A DNA stretch of 64,000 bases, from contig JAITMC010000020.1 of NCBI GenBank assembly GCA_031277615.1, forward strand, positions 62,001 to 126,000, read 5' to 3'. This stretch comes from Chryseobacterium sp. (GTDB lineage Bacteria > Bacteroidota > Bacteroidia > Flavobacteriales > Weeksellaceae). This document shows positions 35,082-43,393 of this stretch, piece by piece. The notes beneath the pieces are model-generated. The model did not search any database and was not told where the DNA came from. It saw only the letters and a program-made list of their open reading frames with translations. Both the position numbers and the translations under genes were made by a program. The first letter of the stretch is position 1; each line of letters begins with the position of its first letter.

Positions 35082-36105
35082 AAATCTTCGGCCAGTTTTT
35101 ACCTGTTACCACCATATTATTTCCTCTGAAAGCAATTCCGTTGAGAACTTTTTCAGAATCTCCCTGGCTGTTTTCACCGGTAATTTTCGTAAAATCAAAT
35201 TTACCCACCACTTCTCCGGTAGCCGGATTGATCTTCAGAATAAAAGGCTGATGCCAGACATTCGCATAAATGAAACCGCTATGGTATTCCAGTTCGTTAA
35301 GGTTCTCATAAACGGCTGAATTCCCAGCAACAGCAAGTGTTTTCACCACTTTTGAAGGATCATTGACATCCAGAAAAAACAGATTTTTTGATCCGTCGGT
35401 CGCAATAAGGTTTTTTCCGTCATAAGTTAATCCCCATCCTTCTGCCATAACATTCGGCATAGGAAACTCAGAGAGTTTTTTTAAACTGTTTTTATCGTAA
35501 ACAAACCCTATTTTGTTGCGGTAGGTCAGCTGATAAATTCTGTCGCCAACAATAGTACATCCTTCAGAGAATATATGAGCCGGCTGTTTAGCCGTAAGCC
35601 CCGGAACCGCTGAACCTAATGTATATTTAATAAGCTGTGAAGCACCTTCCAGTCCGTCACTTTCATATACCATATTCCCTTCCATCAGAAATCCTTCTAC
35701 GAACAGCGCCGGATCATGAGGATAATCCTTTATCATCTCATAGGAAATATTCTGTTCCGGATTTTTAGCATATACAATGATGGTTGCATCCTGATTCAGG
35801 GTTTCGCCGTTTTTAGATTTAATAATAAAAGTCACGTTATTGTCGCCCAATGTAAAAAACTTAGGATCGATCGTTAATCCCTGGCTTTCTTTATCGCCAA
35901 AACTGATGGTAATGGTTTCGGCATTATCAGTAACCTCTTTAGGAAGTTTAATCTGATCACCGAAATGGTAGCCTTCTGTTTCTTTAGAGGTATTATAATC
36001 GGCCAGGGTGTCGAGCATTTTTTCATTATTGTTGCATGATACCAGCAGAAAAACAGCTCCTAAACCGGTTATTATATTTCTTTTCAGGGAATGGTTTATA
36101 ATCAT
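35062..36105 (-). CDS. Glutaminyl-peptide cyclotransferase lipoprotein, copy 1
   Basis: A 347-residue lipoprotein (FLLVSCNNN, Cys24) of the plant-type glutamine cyclotransferase family (PF05096), which forms N-terminal pyroglutamate on peptides. Residues 30-110 form a Bacteroidetes-specific N-terminal immunoglobulin-like segment. The propeller begins DYPHDPALFVEGFLMEGN, and contains YESDGLEGASQLIKYTLG, FSEGCTIVGDRIYQLTYRN, PNVMAEGWGLTYDGKNLIATDGS, NLNELEYHSGFIYANVW, and VLNGIAFRGNNMVVTGKNWP. A second copy (36748-37770) is about 70% alike. A TACTTTTG element at 36110-36117 is only 5 bases from the ATG, so the transcript may be almost leaderless or the true start later. Its 3' end overlaps the serine hydrolase gene. 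Confidence 0.9.
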   Translation of the reverse strand: MIINHSLKRNIITGLGAVFLLVSCNNNEKMLDTLADYNTSKETEGYHFGDQIKLPKEVTDNAETITISFGDKESQGLTIDPKFFTLGDNNVTFIIKSKNGETLNQDATIIVYAKNPEQNISYEMIKDYPHDPALFVEGFLMEGNMVYESDGLEGASQLIKYTLGSAVPGLTAKQPAHIFSEGCTIVGDRIYQLTYRNKIGFVYDKNSLKKLSEFPMPNVMAEGWGLTYDGKNLIATDGSKNLFFLDVNDPSKVVKTLAVAGNSAVYENLNELEYHSGFIYANVWHQPFILKINPATGEVVGKFDFTKITGENSQGDSEKVLNGIAFRGNNMVVTGKNWPKIYEVGIQ

Positions 36106-36169
36106 TTTTCAAAAGTAGTCATTTTTTAATCCTTTATCATAAATTCCTGTAAAAGTCGTGGAGTGAGAT

Positions 36170-36690
36170 CTGTTTTTTCTTTAGATAATCCTGTATTTCC
36201 TTTAATGGTTCATTTTTTTCAAACGCAAAGCTGATGGTGGGGCAATGGTGATTTTTAGGAGGCTAAGAGGGAAATCAACTCCGTTGATTCGATGAAGCGG
36301 GCTTTATAAAGACCATATTTTAAAATCGATCTGATTTCCTTAATAAACCTTAATCCTTCATTATCCTTAATGGTTCATTTTTCAAACGCAAAGCTGATGG
36401 TGGGGCAATGGTGATTTTTAGGAAGCTAAGAATGGAATCAACTCCGTTGATTTGATGAAGCGGGATTTATAAAGACCGTATTTTAAAACCGACCGGGTTT
36501 CTTCGAAAAACCTAATCCTTGGATAACCTTTAAGGTTCGTTTTTTTAAAACGCAAAGCTGATGGCGCGGCAATGGTGATTTTTAGGAGGCTAAGAGGGAA
36601 ATCAACTCCGTTGATTCGATGAAGCGGGCTTTATAAAGACCTTATTAAAATCGATCTGATTTTCTTAATAAACCTTAATTCTTCAATACA
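36170..36690. repeat. Tandem array of three ~163-bp units
   Basis: The gene-free stretch 36106-36747 is mostly a tandem array. The phrase AAACGCAAAG recurs at 36221, 36384 and 36548, giving periods of 163 and 164 bases. Each unit carries CGCAAAGCTGATGG, GGCAATGGTGATTTTTAGG, a hairpin ATCAACTCCGTTGAT (36274-36288, 36437-36451, 36601-36615) and GATGAAGCGGG, then an A/T-rich spacer. No open frame runs through it. It is bounded on the right by the terminator of the second cyclotransferase gene. The core is shared with the array at 49.6 kb. Confidence 0.9.
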
Positions 36691-36696
36691 TAAAAA

Positions 36697-36722
36697 AACA
36701 GCGTTCATGAAGGAACGCTGTT
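36697..36722 (-). terminator. Terminator downstream of the second cyclotransferase gene
   Basis: Perfect 10-bp stem AACAGCGTTC/GAACGCTGTT (36697-36706, 36713-36722), 6-base loop, A-run at 36692-36698 giving a minus-strand U-tract. Confidence 0.85.
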
Positions 36723-36747
36723 GTATGATTGATCTGTTTTATTCTGA

Positions 36748-37770
36748 TTATTTGATCTGAACTTCGTAGATTTTTGGCCAGTTTTTGCCGGTCACCAGCA
36801 TATTTTCGCCTTTGAAAGCGATTCCGTTCAGGACGTCATCGGTTCCTTTGGTATTCTGTTTGGCGATTTCGGTAAAATCAAACGTTCCTACTACTTCTCC
36901 GTTAGCCGGATTGATTTTCAGCACCACCGGTTTCTGCCAGACATTGGCATAAATAAATCCGTTATGATATTCCAGTTCGTTCAGCTGATCATAAGCCTGG
37001 GCACTTCCTGCTACCGCAATATATTTGATCAGTTTGGAAGGGTCGTTTACATCCAGGAAATATAAAAGTTTACTTCCATCTGAAGCGATCAGGTTTTTCC
37101 CATCATAGGTAAGTCCCCAGCCTTCACCCAACACATTCGGATAGGCAAATTCCGAAAGAAGCTTTAGAGAACTTTTATCATAGATATAGCCCTTTTTGCT
37201 CTGCCAGGTCAATTGATATACTTTATCCCCAACAATGGTACTTCCTTCTGAGAAGTCCTCCTGAGCCTGTTTTGTAGAAGCAAGCGGTGTTGTGGTTCCC
37301 AGCGTATATTTCAGGATCTGTGAAGATCCATTCTGGCCGTCACTTTCATACACCGTATTCCCTTCTACCTGGAATCCCTGTACAAAATTCTTTGGATCAT
37401 GGGGATATTCTCCGATGATCTGATAGGTTATATTTTTTTCAGGATTTTTAGCAAATACATTGATGGTAGCATCCTGATTCAGGACCTTTCCGTTTTTGGT
37501 TTTTACATTAAAAGTAACGGCATTGTCTCCCAATGTGAAAAATTTCGGATCTACTGCTAAGTCTGAAGTTTCTTTATCTCCAAAGCTGATGGTAATACTT
37601 TCTGCATTTTCCGTCACTTCTTTAGGAAGTTCAAGTTTATCGCCAAACTGATATCCTTTTGCTTCCATAGAATTGTTATATTCATTTAAAGTATTCAGGA
37701 TTTTTTCATCCTTGTTACAAGATGCCAGCAGGAGAACCGCTGCAAAACCTGCTATAATATTCTTTTTCAT
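36748..37770 (-). CDS. Glutaminyl-peptide cyclotransferase lipoprotein, copy 2
   Basis: A 340-residue lipoprotein (LLLASCNKD, Cys18), paralogue of the gene at 35062-36105. The matching blocks are in the same order: EYPHDPKNFVQGFQVEGN, YESDGQNGSSQILKYTLG, FSEGSTIVGDKVYQLTWQS, PNVLGEGWGLTYDGKNLIA, LNELEYHNGFIYANVWQKP, NGIAFKGENMLVTGKNWP. The N-terminal Ig-like segment is also conserved (LPKEVTENAESITISFGDKE). Both copies face the same way and sit on either side of the 163-bp array. A two-box promoter (TTG-N21-TATTTTTG, 37791-37822) precedes the gene. The role is likely pyroglutamate formation on secreted proteins or peptides. Confidence 0.9.
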   Translation of the reverse strand: MKKNIIAGFAAVLLLASCNKDEKILNTLNEYNNSMEAKGYQFGDKLELPKEVTENAESITISFGDKETSDLAVDPKFFTLGDNAVTFNVKTKNGKVLNQDATINVFAKNPEKNITYQIIGEYPHDPKNFVQGFQVEGNTVYESDGQNGSSQILKYTLGTTTPLASTKQAQEDFSEGSTIVGDKVYQLTWQSKKGYIYDKSSLKLLSEFAYPNVLGEGWGLTYDGKNLIASDGSKLLYFLDVNDPSKLIKYIAVAGSAQAYDQLNELEYHNGFIYANVWQKPVVLKINPANGEVVGTFDFTEIAKQNTKGTDDVLNGIAFKGENMLVTGKNWPKIYEVQIK

Positions 37771-37790
37771 TGAATTTCTAAATATTTCTC

Positions 37791-37822
37791 CAAAAATAGC
37801 AAATTTTATTCCGTATTCCCAA
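37791..37822 (-). promoter_or_regulatory. Candidate promoter of cyclotransferase copy 2
   Basis: On the minus strand: TTG (37820-37822), 21-base spacer, TATTTTTG (37791-37798), 20 bases before the ATG. It overlaps the 3' end of the upstream VOC gene. Confidence 0.5.
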
Positions 37823-38189
37823 TAGAATCAACAGGCTGCCCAAATTGTAATATATAACCGTTGTTGTCGTATATTGCAAATTCTCTCATTTCCCAGTCAA
37901 AGGTTTCGATTTCATAGCAGATTTTCGTTTTTGTTTTAAGATCTTCCCAAAGTTCGTCCACATCGTCTACATTGAAATAAAAAGAGCCTGTAAAGCCGAT
38001 TTTGTCGAATTTTTCATGGGCATTCGGCTGGGAGAGCATGATGTATACTTCATCTTTACGGAGTGAAGCCCATTGCCAGCCGTCATTCCTTCCCATCAGC
38101 TCAAATCCAAGTACCCGGGTATAGAACCCGATGGTATCGTCTAAATTTTCAGTCCATAAAAGCGGACGGACTGCTGTAAATTTTATCAT
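37806..38189 (-). CDS. VOC-family (glyoxalase/bleomycin-resistance-like) protein
   Basis: A 127-residue single-copy VOC domain protein: KFTAVRPLLWTENLDDTIGFYTRVLGF gives the first beta-alpha-beta unit, GFTGSFYFNVDDVDELWEDL the second, and REFAIYDNNGYILQFGQP the C-terminal strand with the usual Glu/His-type metal site partly degenerate (the last position is Gln, not Glu). Such proteins are metal-dependent enzymes or drug-binding proteins; no specific role is visible. Its ATG overlaps the stop of the GNAT gene by 4 bases, so it is coupled to it. Confidence 0.85.
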   Translation of the reverse strand: MIKFTAVRPLLWTENLDDTIGFYTRVLGFELMGRNDGWQWASLRKDEVYIMLSQPNAHEKFDKIGFTGSFYFNVDDVDELWEDLKTKTKICYEIETFDWEMREFAIYDNNGYILQFGQPVDSIGNTE

Positions 38190-38695
38190 AGATTAAGGGT
38201 TTCAAATGTGTTTCTGCTGATTTTCATATGGATTGAAATCCAGGTTTCACCTTCTATGCTTACTTCACTCATCACTTCAGGATCTCTTTCAAAGCCTACT
38301 TTTTTATAGCATTCGATGGCTCCCGTATTCCAGTCATAGACATTCAGTTCTGCGGTTTCGCGGTTCAGTCTGCTGAATCCATACTTTAAAAGTTCCTGCA
38401 CGATTTTTTTGCCATAGCCTTTTCCCCGGTTATTTTCGTCCCAGATCAGAATTCTTCCGAGAAGGAAGGAATTTTCTTTCAAAAAAATCTGTGCATGGCC
38501 TATTCCGTTTCCTTGTTCCTGATCCATTATTCTGAACATCAGCCTATTTTCGTTATCCAGGTCTGTTTTCAGCTGTTCTTCCGTAAGGGGAAAGTCATAA
38601 GCAGGCCCTGCAAACTGAAGGAGCATCCTTTGATCTTTTATTTGTGGGATCAGTTCCGAAGCATTGTCTATTGTAAAAGGAAGCAGTTCTATCAT
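38186..38695 (-). CDS. GNAT-family N-acetyltransferase
   Basis: A 169-residue acetyltransferase of the RimJ/RimL type. The acetyl-CoA-binding motif A reads GRILIWDENNRGKGYGKKIVQELLKYGF (R-G-x-G-x-G/A), followed by TAELNVYDWNTGAIECYKKVGFE, the classic motif B (N-x-x-A-x-x-x-Y-x-K-x-G-F). The C-terminal strand ends with EGETWISIHMKI. Substrate unknown. It is the middle gene of a VOC/GNAT/SRPBCC row with overlapping or nearly abutting ends (3 bases after the SRPBCC stop), read as an operon. Confidence 0.9.
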   Translation of the reverse strand: MIELLPFTIDNASELIPQIKDQRMLLQFAGPAYDFPLTEEQLKTDLDNENRLMFRIMDQEQGNGIGHAQIFLKENSFLLGRILIWDENNRGKGYGKKIVQELLKYGFSRLNRETAELNVYDWNTGAIECYKKVGFERDPEVMSEVSIEGETWISIHMKISRNTFETLNL

Positions 38696-38698
38696 CTA

Positions 38699-39136
38699 TT
38701 AATTATTTTCTAAATATGACTTCAGGCTTTGACCAATAATGGTATTCCATCCCTGGGTAAAGTTTTCCCTGGAAAAACCATCTCCAAGATCTTTAAAATT
38801 TTCGATACCTTCATGGGTGAGTGTCACTACGGTTCCCTCATTTTCGGATTGAAGTTCCCAGATGACGGTGGTTTCAGCGTTTGAAAAATCGGGATAAGAC
38901 CAGGTATGTTTCAGCCACTGTTCGGGAATAACCTCTAAAATCCGCCCTTGATGGTGGTATTTCTTTTCTTCGCCGGGTTCAAAGAAATTAAATTCTTTTC
39001 CGGTTTCCAATTCAAAATCCTGAATATCAAAATACCAGGACTTCATTTCATTCTGATCGGTCAATGCTTTCCATACCTTGTTTACGGGAGCATTTATTCT
39101 GTACTGAACGGTGATAGGTGTATTCATAAAATTCAA
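38699..39136 (-). CDS. SRPBCC-family (AHSA1-like) protein
   Basis: A 145-residue START/AHSA1-like domain protein: YRINAPVNKVWKALTDQNEMKSWYFDIQDFE, then FFEPGEEKKYHHQGRILEVIPEQWLKHTWSYP, TTVIWELQSENEGTVVTLTHEGIEN, and FTQGWNTIIGQSLKSYLE as the long C-terminal helix. The fold binds hydrophobic ligands; the function of bacterial AHSA1-like members is mostly unknown. An in-frame ATG 9 bases in (MNTPITV) is the alternative start. It is the first gene of the three-gene row and lies left of a clear terminator that ends the antiporter gene. Confidence 0.88.
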   Translation of the reverse strand: MNFMNTPITVQYRINAPVNKVWKALTDQNEMKSWYFDIQDFELETGKEFNFFEPGEEKKYHHQGRILEVIPEQWLKHTWSYPDFSNAETTVIWELQSENEGTVVTLTHEGIENFKDLGDGFSRENFTQGWNTIIGQSLKSYLENN

Positions 39137-39173
39137 AAGATTTCCATAAAATTACATATTAAAAACGGCAAAA

Positions 39174-39208
39174 GCCGCAAAAGATTATCTTAAATATTCT
39201 TTTGCGGC
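39174..39208 (-). terminator. Terminator downstream of the antiporter gene
   Basis: Perfect 11-bp stem GCCGCAAAAGA/TCTTTTGCGGC (39174-39184, 39198-39208), followed on the minus strand by TTTTGCCGTTTTT. Confidence 0.8.
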
Positions 39209-39241
39209 CTTTATCTGTATCTGTCTGCTCTATGTTCAGAA

Positions 39242-40852
39242 TTAATGGGCAAATCCGGTTATCTTGGCTTCATCAAAATCCAGCTGCATCTCAATGGCTC
39301 TCATTACATGATCATCAAAGATCTTTTCTTTTTTCATCCGGTGCAGTTCATTTCTCTGCGCCTGAATGATCTGACGGAGAACGTCTTTATTTTCATTAAC
39401 GGCGGTTACATAATCTCCTGTGGAAGCCATACACTGGGCTTTATCGGCCATCAGCATCATTTCATTCTCCAGTTTGTGTTTCTGGTGGCGTACCAGGCTG
39501 TTGCGTTCTGCCAGTTCAGAGAAATCATTCTCTAATTTATGCATGGCCGTTTCTTTAAGTTTTCGCATCAGGATCACTTCCTGTTTTTCTTCCGGTAATT
39601 CACTTCCGGCATCCTTGATATCCAGCAATTTTAAAATCGGGGTCAGAAGTAAGCCCTGTCCTACCAGGGTGATCAGTATAATCACGAACGTTACAAACAA
39701 GATAATATTACGGTGCGGAAAAGCCTCACCATTGGGTAAAAAGGCAGGAATAGACAGTGCGGCAGCCAGCGATACCACGCCCCTCATTGCGGCAAAGCTG
39801 ATGATGAAAGGCTCCCTCCAGTCGGGTTTAGGCATTTTTAGCCGTATTTCTTTTGAACAGAGTCTCGGGAAGTACATCAGGGCATAGCTGTAAAGAATCC
39901 TGGTCAGAATAATAGCTCCCCCAATGACAATGCTGTAGAAAATTCCTTCTGAAATGGTATATTCTTTCATTCCGGCAACCACTATAGGAAGTTCAAGCCC
40001 AATGAGGATAAAAATAATGGTATTCATCAGGAATATGAGTACACTCCATACGTTTCCCGACTGTATTCTTGAGGTATGGCTCAAATAGCAGTGGGAGTTG
40101 TATGACATCAGCAATCCTCCTGCCACGACGGAAAGTACCCCGGAAAAGTGAAAATGTTCTGCTCCCACATACATAATGTACGGAACGATCAACGTAATCA
40201 CCGTATCTATATTGGAATTGGAAGGAATAATTTTCAGCAGGGCACCAAACAGCAAGCCTGTACCTACCCCCACTGCTACTCCTCCAATGGCCATTGTAAA
40301 GAAGTCCTGAACGGCATCTCTCCAGATAAACTGCCCGGAAATAACTGCTGCAAGAGCGAATTTAAATACAATTAAACTGGAAGCATCATTAATGAGGCTT
40401 TCCCCTTCAAGGATATTGGTGATCTTTTTAGGAATTTTCATGTGTTTCAGCACTGAAGTGGCTGCAACGGCATCCGGCGGCGAGTTCACCCCTCCCAACA
40501 GGAATCCCATCGCTACAGTAAGCCCTGGAATAATGGATGAGGAAAGATAAGCCACAACAACTGACGTTAAAAACACCAGTCCGAAGGCCATGGAAAAGAT
40601 CTGCTTTCTCCATTTGTGAAAATCCTGCCATGAGGTAAACCATGCCGCTTCAAAAAGGATGGGTGGTAAAAAGATCAGGAATACAAGGTCAGGCTCTATT
40701 TCTATATGGGGCATTCCCGGAATAAAGCTTATCAGCAATCCTGCGATCACAAGAAAAATAGGATAAGCCACTTTCAGTTTCTGCCCAATCATCACTAATA
40801 TCATTACAGACAGAAGTACTGCAATGGATATGATAACATAACTGTGAATCAT
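39242..40852 (-). CDS. Na+/H+ antiporter, CPA1 (NhaP/YjcE-like) family
   Basis: A 536-residue inner-membrane antiporter. About twelve helices cover residues 1-410, with the CPA1 signature GVNSPPDAVAATSVLK, then GESLINDASSLIVFKFAL where the ion-binding Asp of the ND motif lies, and FIISFAAMRGVVSLAAALSIP near the end. The last 120 residues form a cytosolic helical tail rich in Lys/Glu (LKETAMHKLENDFSELAERN). It exchanges sodium or potassium for protons for pH and salt balance. It is read alone; the bestrophin gene upstream is 77 bases away. Confidence 0.9.
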   Translation of the reverse strand: MIHSYVIISIAVLLSVMILVMIGQKLKVAYPIFLVIAGLLISFIPGMPHIEIEPDLVFLIFLPPILFEAAWFTSWQDFHKWRKQIFSMAFGLVFLTSVVVAYLSSSIIPGLTVAMGFLLGGVNSPPDAVAATSVLKHMKIPKKITNILEGESLINDASSLIVFKFALAAVISGQFIWRDAVQDFFTMAIGGVAVGVGTGLLFGALLKIIPSNSNIDTVITLIVPYIMYVGAEHFHFSGVLSVVAGGLLMSYNSHCYLSHTSRIQSGNVWSVLIFLMNTIIFILIGLELPIVVAGMKEYTISEGIFYSIVIGGAIILTRILYSYALMYFPRLCSKEIRLKMPKPDWREPFIISFAAMRGVVSLAAALSIPAFLPNGEAFPHRNIILFVTFVIILITLVGQGLLLTPILKLLDIKDAGSELPEEKQEVILMRKLKETAMHKLENDFSELAERNSLVRHQKHKLENEMMLMADKAQCMASTGDYVTAVNENKDVLRQIIQAQRNELHRMKKEKIFDDHVMRAIEMQLDFDEAKITGFAH

Positions 40853-40929
40853 CTTGAGTTAGTTTTTTGAGTTGTTTTTTGCGTTAAGGTTGTGCGTGTT
40901 ATATTGATTTTAATCTCATGTTAAAAAAA

Positions 40930-41934
40930 TTACATGACAATATTATTCTTCGGAGTGATTGGTGGTGGAAGTTCAGACTCATCCAGCATATCTCTCATAT
41001 CAATCTCTATGGTACGGCTGATCTGAGTGATCGGCACATCATTCGGACTGCCTTCAAAAGGATTTACCGAGGCTTCTCCCACGCTGTCTAAGGTATGGAA
41101 ACACCATGTTACCAATAATGAGAACGGAATATTGAACCATAAAGTCCAGCCTTCCATAACGGTTCCATCCCCCAGCTTATCCAGTTCTTTTAGCAATCCG
41201 AAGGGTACAAAAAAGATAAACAGCAGTAAAAGATAGGTCGTGATAGAGGAAAAATTTCTCGGATACGGAAAGTTTTTGATCCGTTCTGCTTTCCCCTGAT
41301 CATCGGTAAATTTCACGAGCTGCTGATTGATCTGTGACCATTGGAAATCATTGATATCCCCTTTGGCATAAGCTTCGGAAAGTTCTTTACTCTGGGCTGC
41401 CATCAGCTGGGTTGCCCTGTTTTTCTTGCTTAAAATATACTGAAGTTCAGATTCGGATAGGTATTGTTTCAGCTCATCTTCCAGTTTGGAGATCCGTTCA
41501 GGCACTTCATATTTCCTGGCATATTCAACAAACTGGGAAGTTCCCATATTTTCCCAGGCCCGGGGTTCTCGGAGCTGAAAACGGAGCGCTGTGAGCCATG
41601 CATAATGGCGCAGAAACATTTCTTTTACTTTTTGTGGATCTTTTTCCTTAAGAGCGTCTCTCAGGATATATCCAAAACTACGGCTGTCATTAATGATCGC
41701 TCCGTAAATCTGCCGGGCTTCCCAAAGCCTGCTGTAGCTTGCATTATTTTTGAAACCGACAATAAAAGCGACTGCTGTTCCCATAATAGCAATGGGCTGC
41801 CACGGAAGCGACAGAAATTTCCAGCCTGAAAAATACAGGATGGTAGGAATCGCCGACAGTAAAGTTAAAACATAGATACTGCGTTTCGTCCAGTTGGCAA
41901 ATTCGCGTGCGCCAAATCTTTTCCCTGAGTGCAT
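40930..41934 (-). CDS. Bestrophin-family anion channel
   Basis: A 334-residue bacterial bestrophin (PF01062, former UPF0187). Clear landmarks: the first helix AIPTILYFSG, then VAFIVGFKNNASYSRLWEARQIYGAIINDSRSFGY, the form of the conserved F-R-N-N-x-x-Y-x-R-x-W-E-A-R element, HYAWLTALRFQLRE, and FVPFGLLKELDKLGDG near the pore with NPFEGSPNDVPI in the cytosolic end, the Ca-clasp/regulatory segment. It is predicted to form a pentameric chloride or cation channel in the inner membrane. It is in line with the antiporter, which may point to a shared role in ion balance. Confidence 0.9.
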   Translation of the reverse strand: MHSGKRFGAREFANWTKRSIYVLTLLSAIPTILYFSGWKFLSLPWQPIAIMGTAVAFIVGFKNNASYSRLWEARQIYGAIINDSRSFGYILRDALKEKDPQKVKEMFLRHYAWLTALRFQLREPRAWENMGTSQFVEYARKYEVPERISKLEDELKQYLSESELQYILSKKNRATQLMAAQSKELSEAYAKGDINDFQWSQINQQLVKFTDDQGKAERIKNFPYPRNFSSITTYLLLLFIFFVPFGLLKELDKLGDGTVMEGWTLWFNIPFSLLVTWCFHTLDSVGEASVNPFEGSPNDVPITQISRTIEIDMRDMLDESELPPPITPKNNIVM

Positions 41935-42024
41935 ATGTGTTTATTTTAGTTATGTTGATTATTGCTTTATCAGCGAACAGTTTTTATCTTCATCAATCAG
42001 GGCACCGGCAGGAATCTCTGTTGG

Positions 42025-42702
42025 CTAATTTCTGTTAAAAGGAATATTATTATAAAATCCGATCTGGATCTGTCCTCTGTTTCGGTTTTCCTGGATCTGA
42101 TTCATGTATCCGGCTTCTATCCGCATATTTTTATTGATGACATATCCCAGTGCTCCATAAACCCTATTTCTGTCGAAAACCGGTCTGTCGAAGTGCAGGA
42201 AAATCTCATTATAGACAGATGCGTACAGAGATTTCGGCAGCATTTCTTTCTGCGTAATCGGAATATTGAACCCCAGCAGATAACGGAATCTCATTCTGAA
42301 ATCGTTTTCAAGGAAACGTTCTTCAAGACGATAGCGGTGCTGCAGATTGAAACGCCCGAACTTCTGCTTGGTAATAAACTGCTGGAAGATTCTGTGTTCA
42401 ATATTTTCTCTTTTCTCCCCGTTTACGTAAGGCTGGCTCAAAATAAAACCGTACCCCAATAAAACATTATTATTGTTTTCCGTAAGGTCATATCCTACTC
42501 CGGTACGGATCAGGAGCTGCTCCAGATCCCCTATTGCATCAAAGTTACGGTACTGGATCTCGTTGTGCCAGTTCAGCTTTTTGCTGATCTTGTTATTCCC
42601 GAAATACATATACCATGCTCCCAGATCATTTTTCTGTGCCGAAGCACTTATTGCTCCCAGGCTCAACACCGTTAATGCCAGCTTCGTAAAAACCTTTCTC
42701 AT
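42025..42702 (-). CDS. DUF2490 domain outer-membrane beta-barrel-like protein
   Basis: A 225-residue exported protein from the ATG at 42702 (MRKVFTKLALTVLSLGAISASAQ; the frame allows a start 9 bases further up). The body is the DUF2490 family: DLGAWYMYFGNNKISKKLNWHNEIQYRNF, LIRTGVGYDLTENNNNVLLGYG, NIEHRIFQQFITKQKFGRFNLQHRYRLEERFL, NDFRMRFRYLLGFNIPI, and the final strands GQIQIGFYNNIPF. The alternating pattern and Tyr/Arg-rich strands suggest an outer-membrane barrel. Function unknown. It has the best two-box promoter on this strand (42735-42766). Confidence 0.88.
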   Translation of the reverse strand: MRKVFTKLALTVLSLGAISASAQKNDLGAWYMYFGNNKISKKLNWHNEIQYRNFDAIGDLEQLLIRTGVGYDLTENNNNVLLGYGFILSQPYVNGEKRENIEHRIFQQFITKQKFGRFNLQHRYRLEERFLENDFRMRFRYLLGFNIPITQKEMLPKSLYASVYNEIFLHFDRPVFDRNRVYGALGYVINKNMRIEAGYMNQIQENRNRGQIQIGFYNNIPFNRN

Positions 42703-42734
42703 AAATATCAATTACTATTATCTATCGTGTTCAA

Positions 42735-42766
42735 CAAATTTAATAATTTTAATCAATAATCACAAA
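42735..42766 (-). promoter_or_regulatory. Two-box Bacteroidetes promoter of the DUF2490 gene
   Basis: On the minus strand: TTTG (42763-42766), 20-base spacer, TAAATTTG (42735-42742), 32 bases before the ATG at 42702. Confidence 0.7.
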
Positions 42767-42838
42767 TCATAATGATCAGGATGATCCGTAGCTCATTTTT
42801 ATGATTCTGGTGTCTTGAATCGGTCTTCCGAATTGCTT

Positions 42839-43234
42839 TTATCCGGGAATATTTTCTGTTAAAACATCGTTTCCTTCTTTATCAAAATAGGTGCATGTCA
42901 TCGCATTCAGATCCATTTTCCAGCCTTCAATACCGTTCTGTGCACAGTCCGTACAAAACGTGGGGTAATCTGTTCCGCCCTGCTGATGAAGTTTCAGTTT
43001 TTTTGTAAATTCTTCAAGATTGACTATTCCGGAAATGCTTCTTACGGGATCGTTTTCTCCTCTTGTGGCAGCCAGCTGATTATCTTCATCAAAGTAGTCT
43101 GTATTCTGATCGGAAACGTAAGTAATGTAACGGGAAACGCCAAGCTCTTTCAAAGCACGGATGTACTGCGGGAAATCGGCGCCGCTTTTTACTTTGGCAT
43201 GCTCTGCTTTAATATCATCAATTGTAAATTTCAT
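42839..43234 (-). CDS. DUF1398 (YbcV-like) family protein
   Basis: A 131-residue cytosolic protein of the DUF1398 family (PF07166): MKFTIDDIKAEHAKVKSGADFPQYIRALKELGVSRYITYVSD opens the domain, HQQGGTDYPTFCTDCAQNGIEGWKMDLNAMTCTYFDKEGN closes it, with the conserved FCxDCAxxGIxxW element. E. coli homologue YbcV is a prophage protein of unknown function, but here the neighbourhood shows no phage genes. The Cys-x-x-Cys pair might bind metal or form a disulfide. It is monocistronic. Confidence 0.88.
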   Translation of the reverse strand: MKFTIDDIKAEHAKVKSGADFPQYIRALKELGVSRYITYVSDQNTDYFDEDNQLAATRGENDPVRSISGIVNLEEFTKKLKLHQQGGTDYPTFCTDCAQNGIEGWKMDLNAMTCTYFDKEGNDVLTENIPG

Positions 43235-43334
43235 TGTGTGGTTTTTTGTTTTTTCAGTCCTACGCTTTCTTTTTTAACCAAAAGCTTTTATCAAATTTAA
43301 AAATTTTCGGGATGCAAATGTATAATAAAATAGA

Positions 43335-43359
43335 AAACCGACAGATGTCCTGCCGGTTT
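43335..43359 (-). terminator. Terminator downstream of the PhnB-like VOC gene
   Basis: Stem AAACCGACAG/CTGCCGGTTT (43335-43344, 43350-43359) with one mismatch, flanked by A- and T-runs. Confidence 0.6.
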
Positions 43360-43393
43360 GTTTTAACTATATTCCGTATATAAAATATCCATA

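Noticed and set aside
42839-43234. Prophage origin for the DUF1398 gene
   Set aside because: The family includes the E. coli prophage protein YbcV, but no phage structural, lysis or integrase genes lie nearby.
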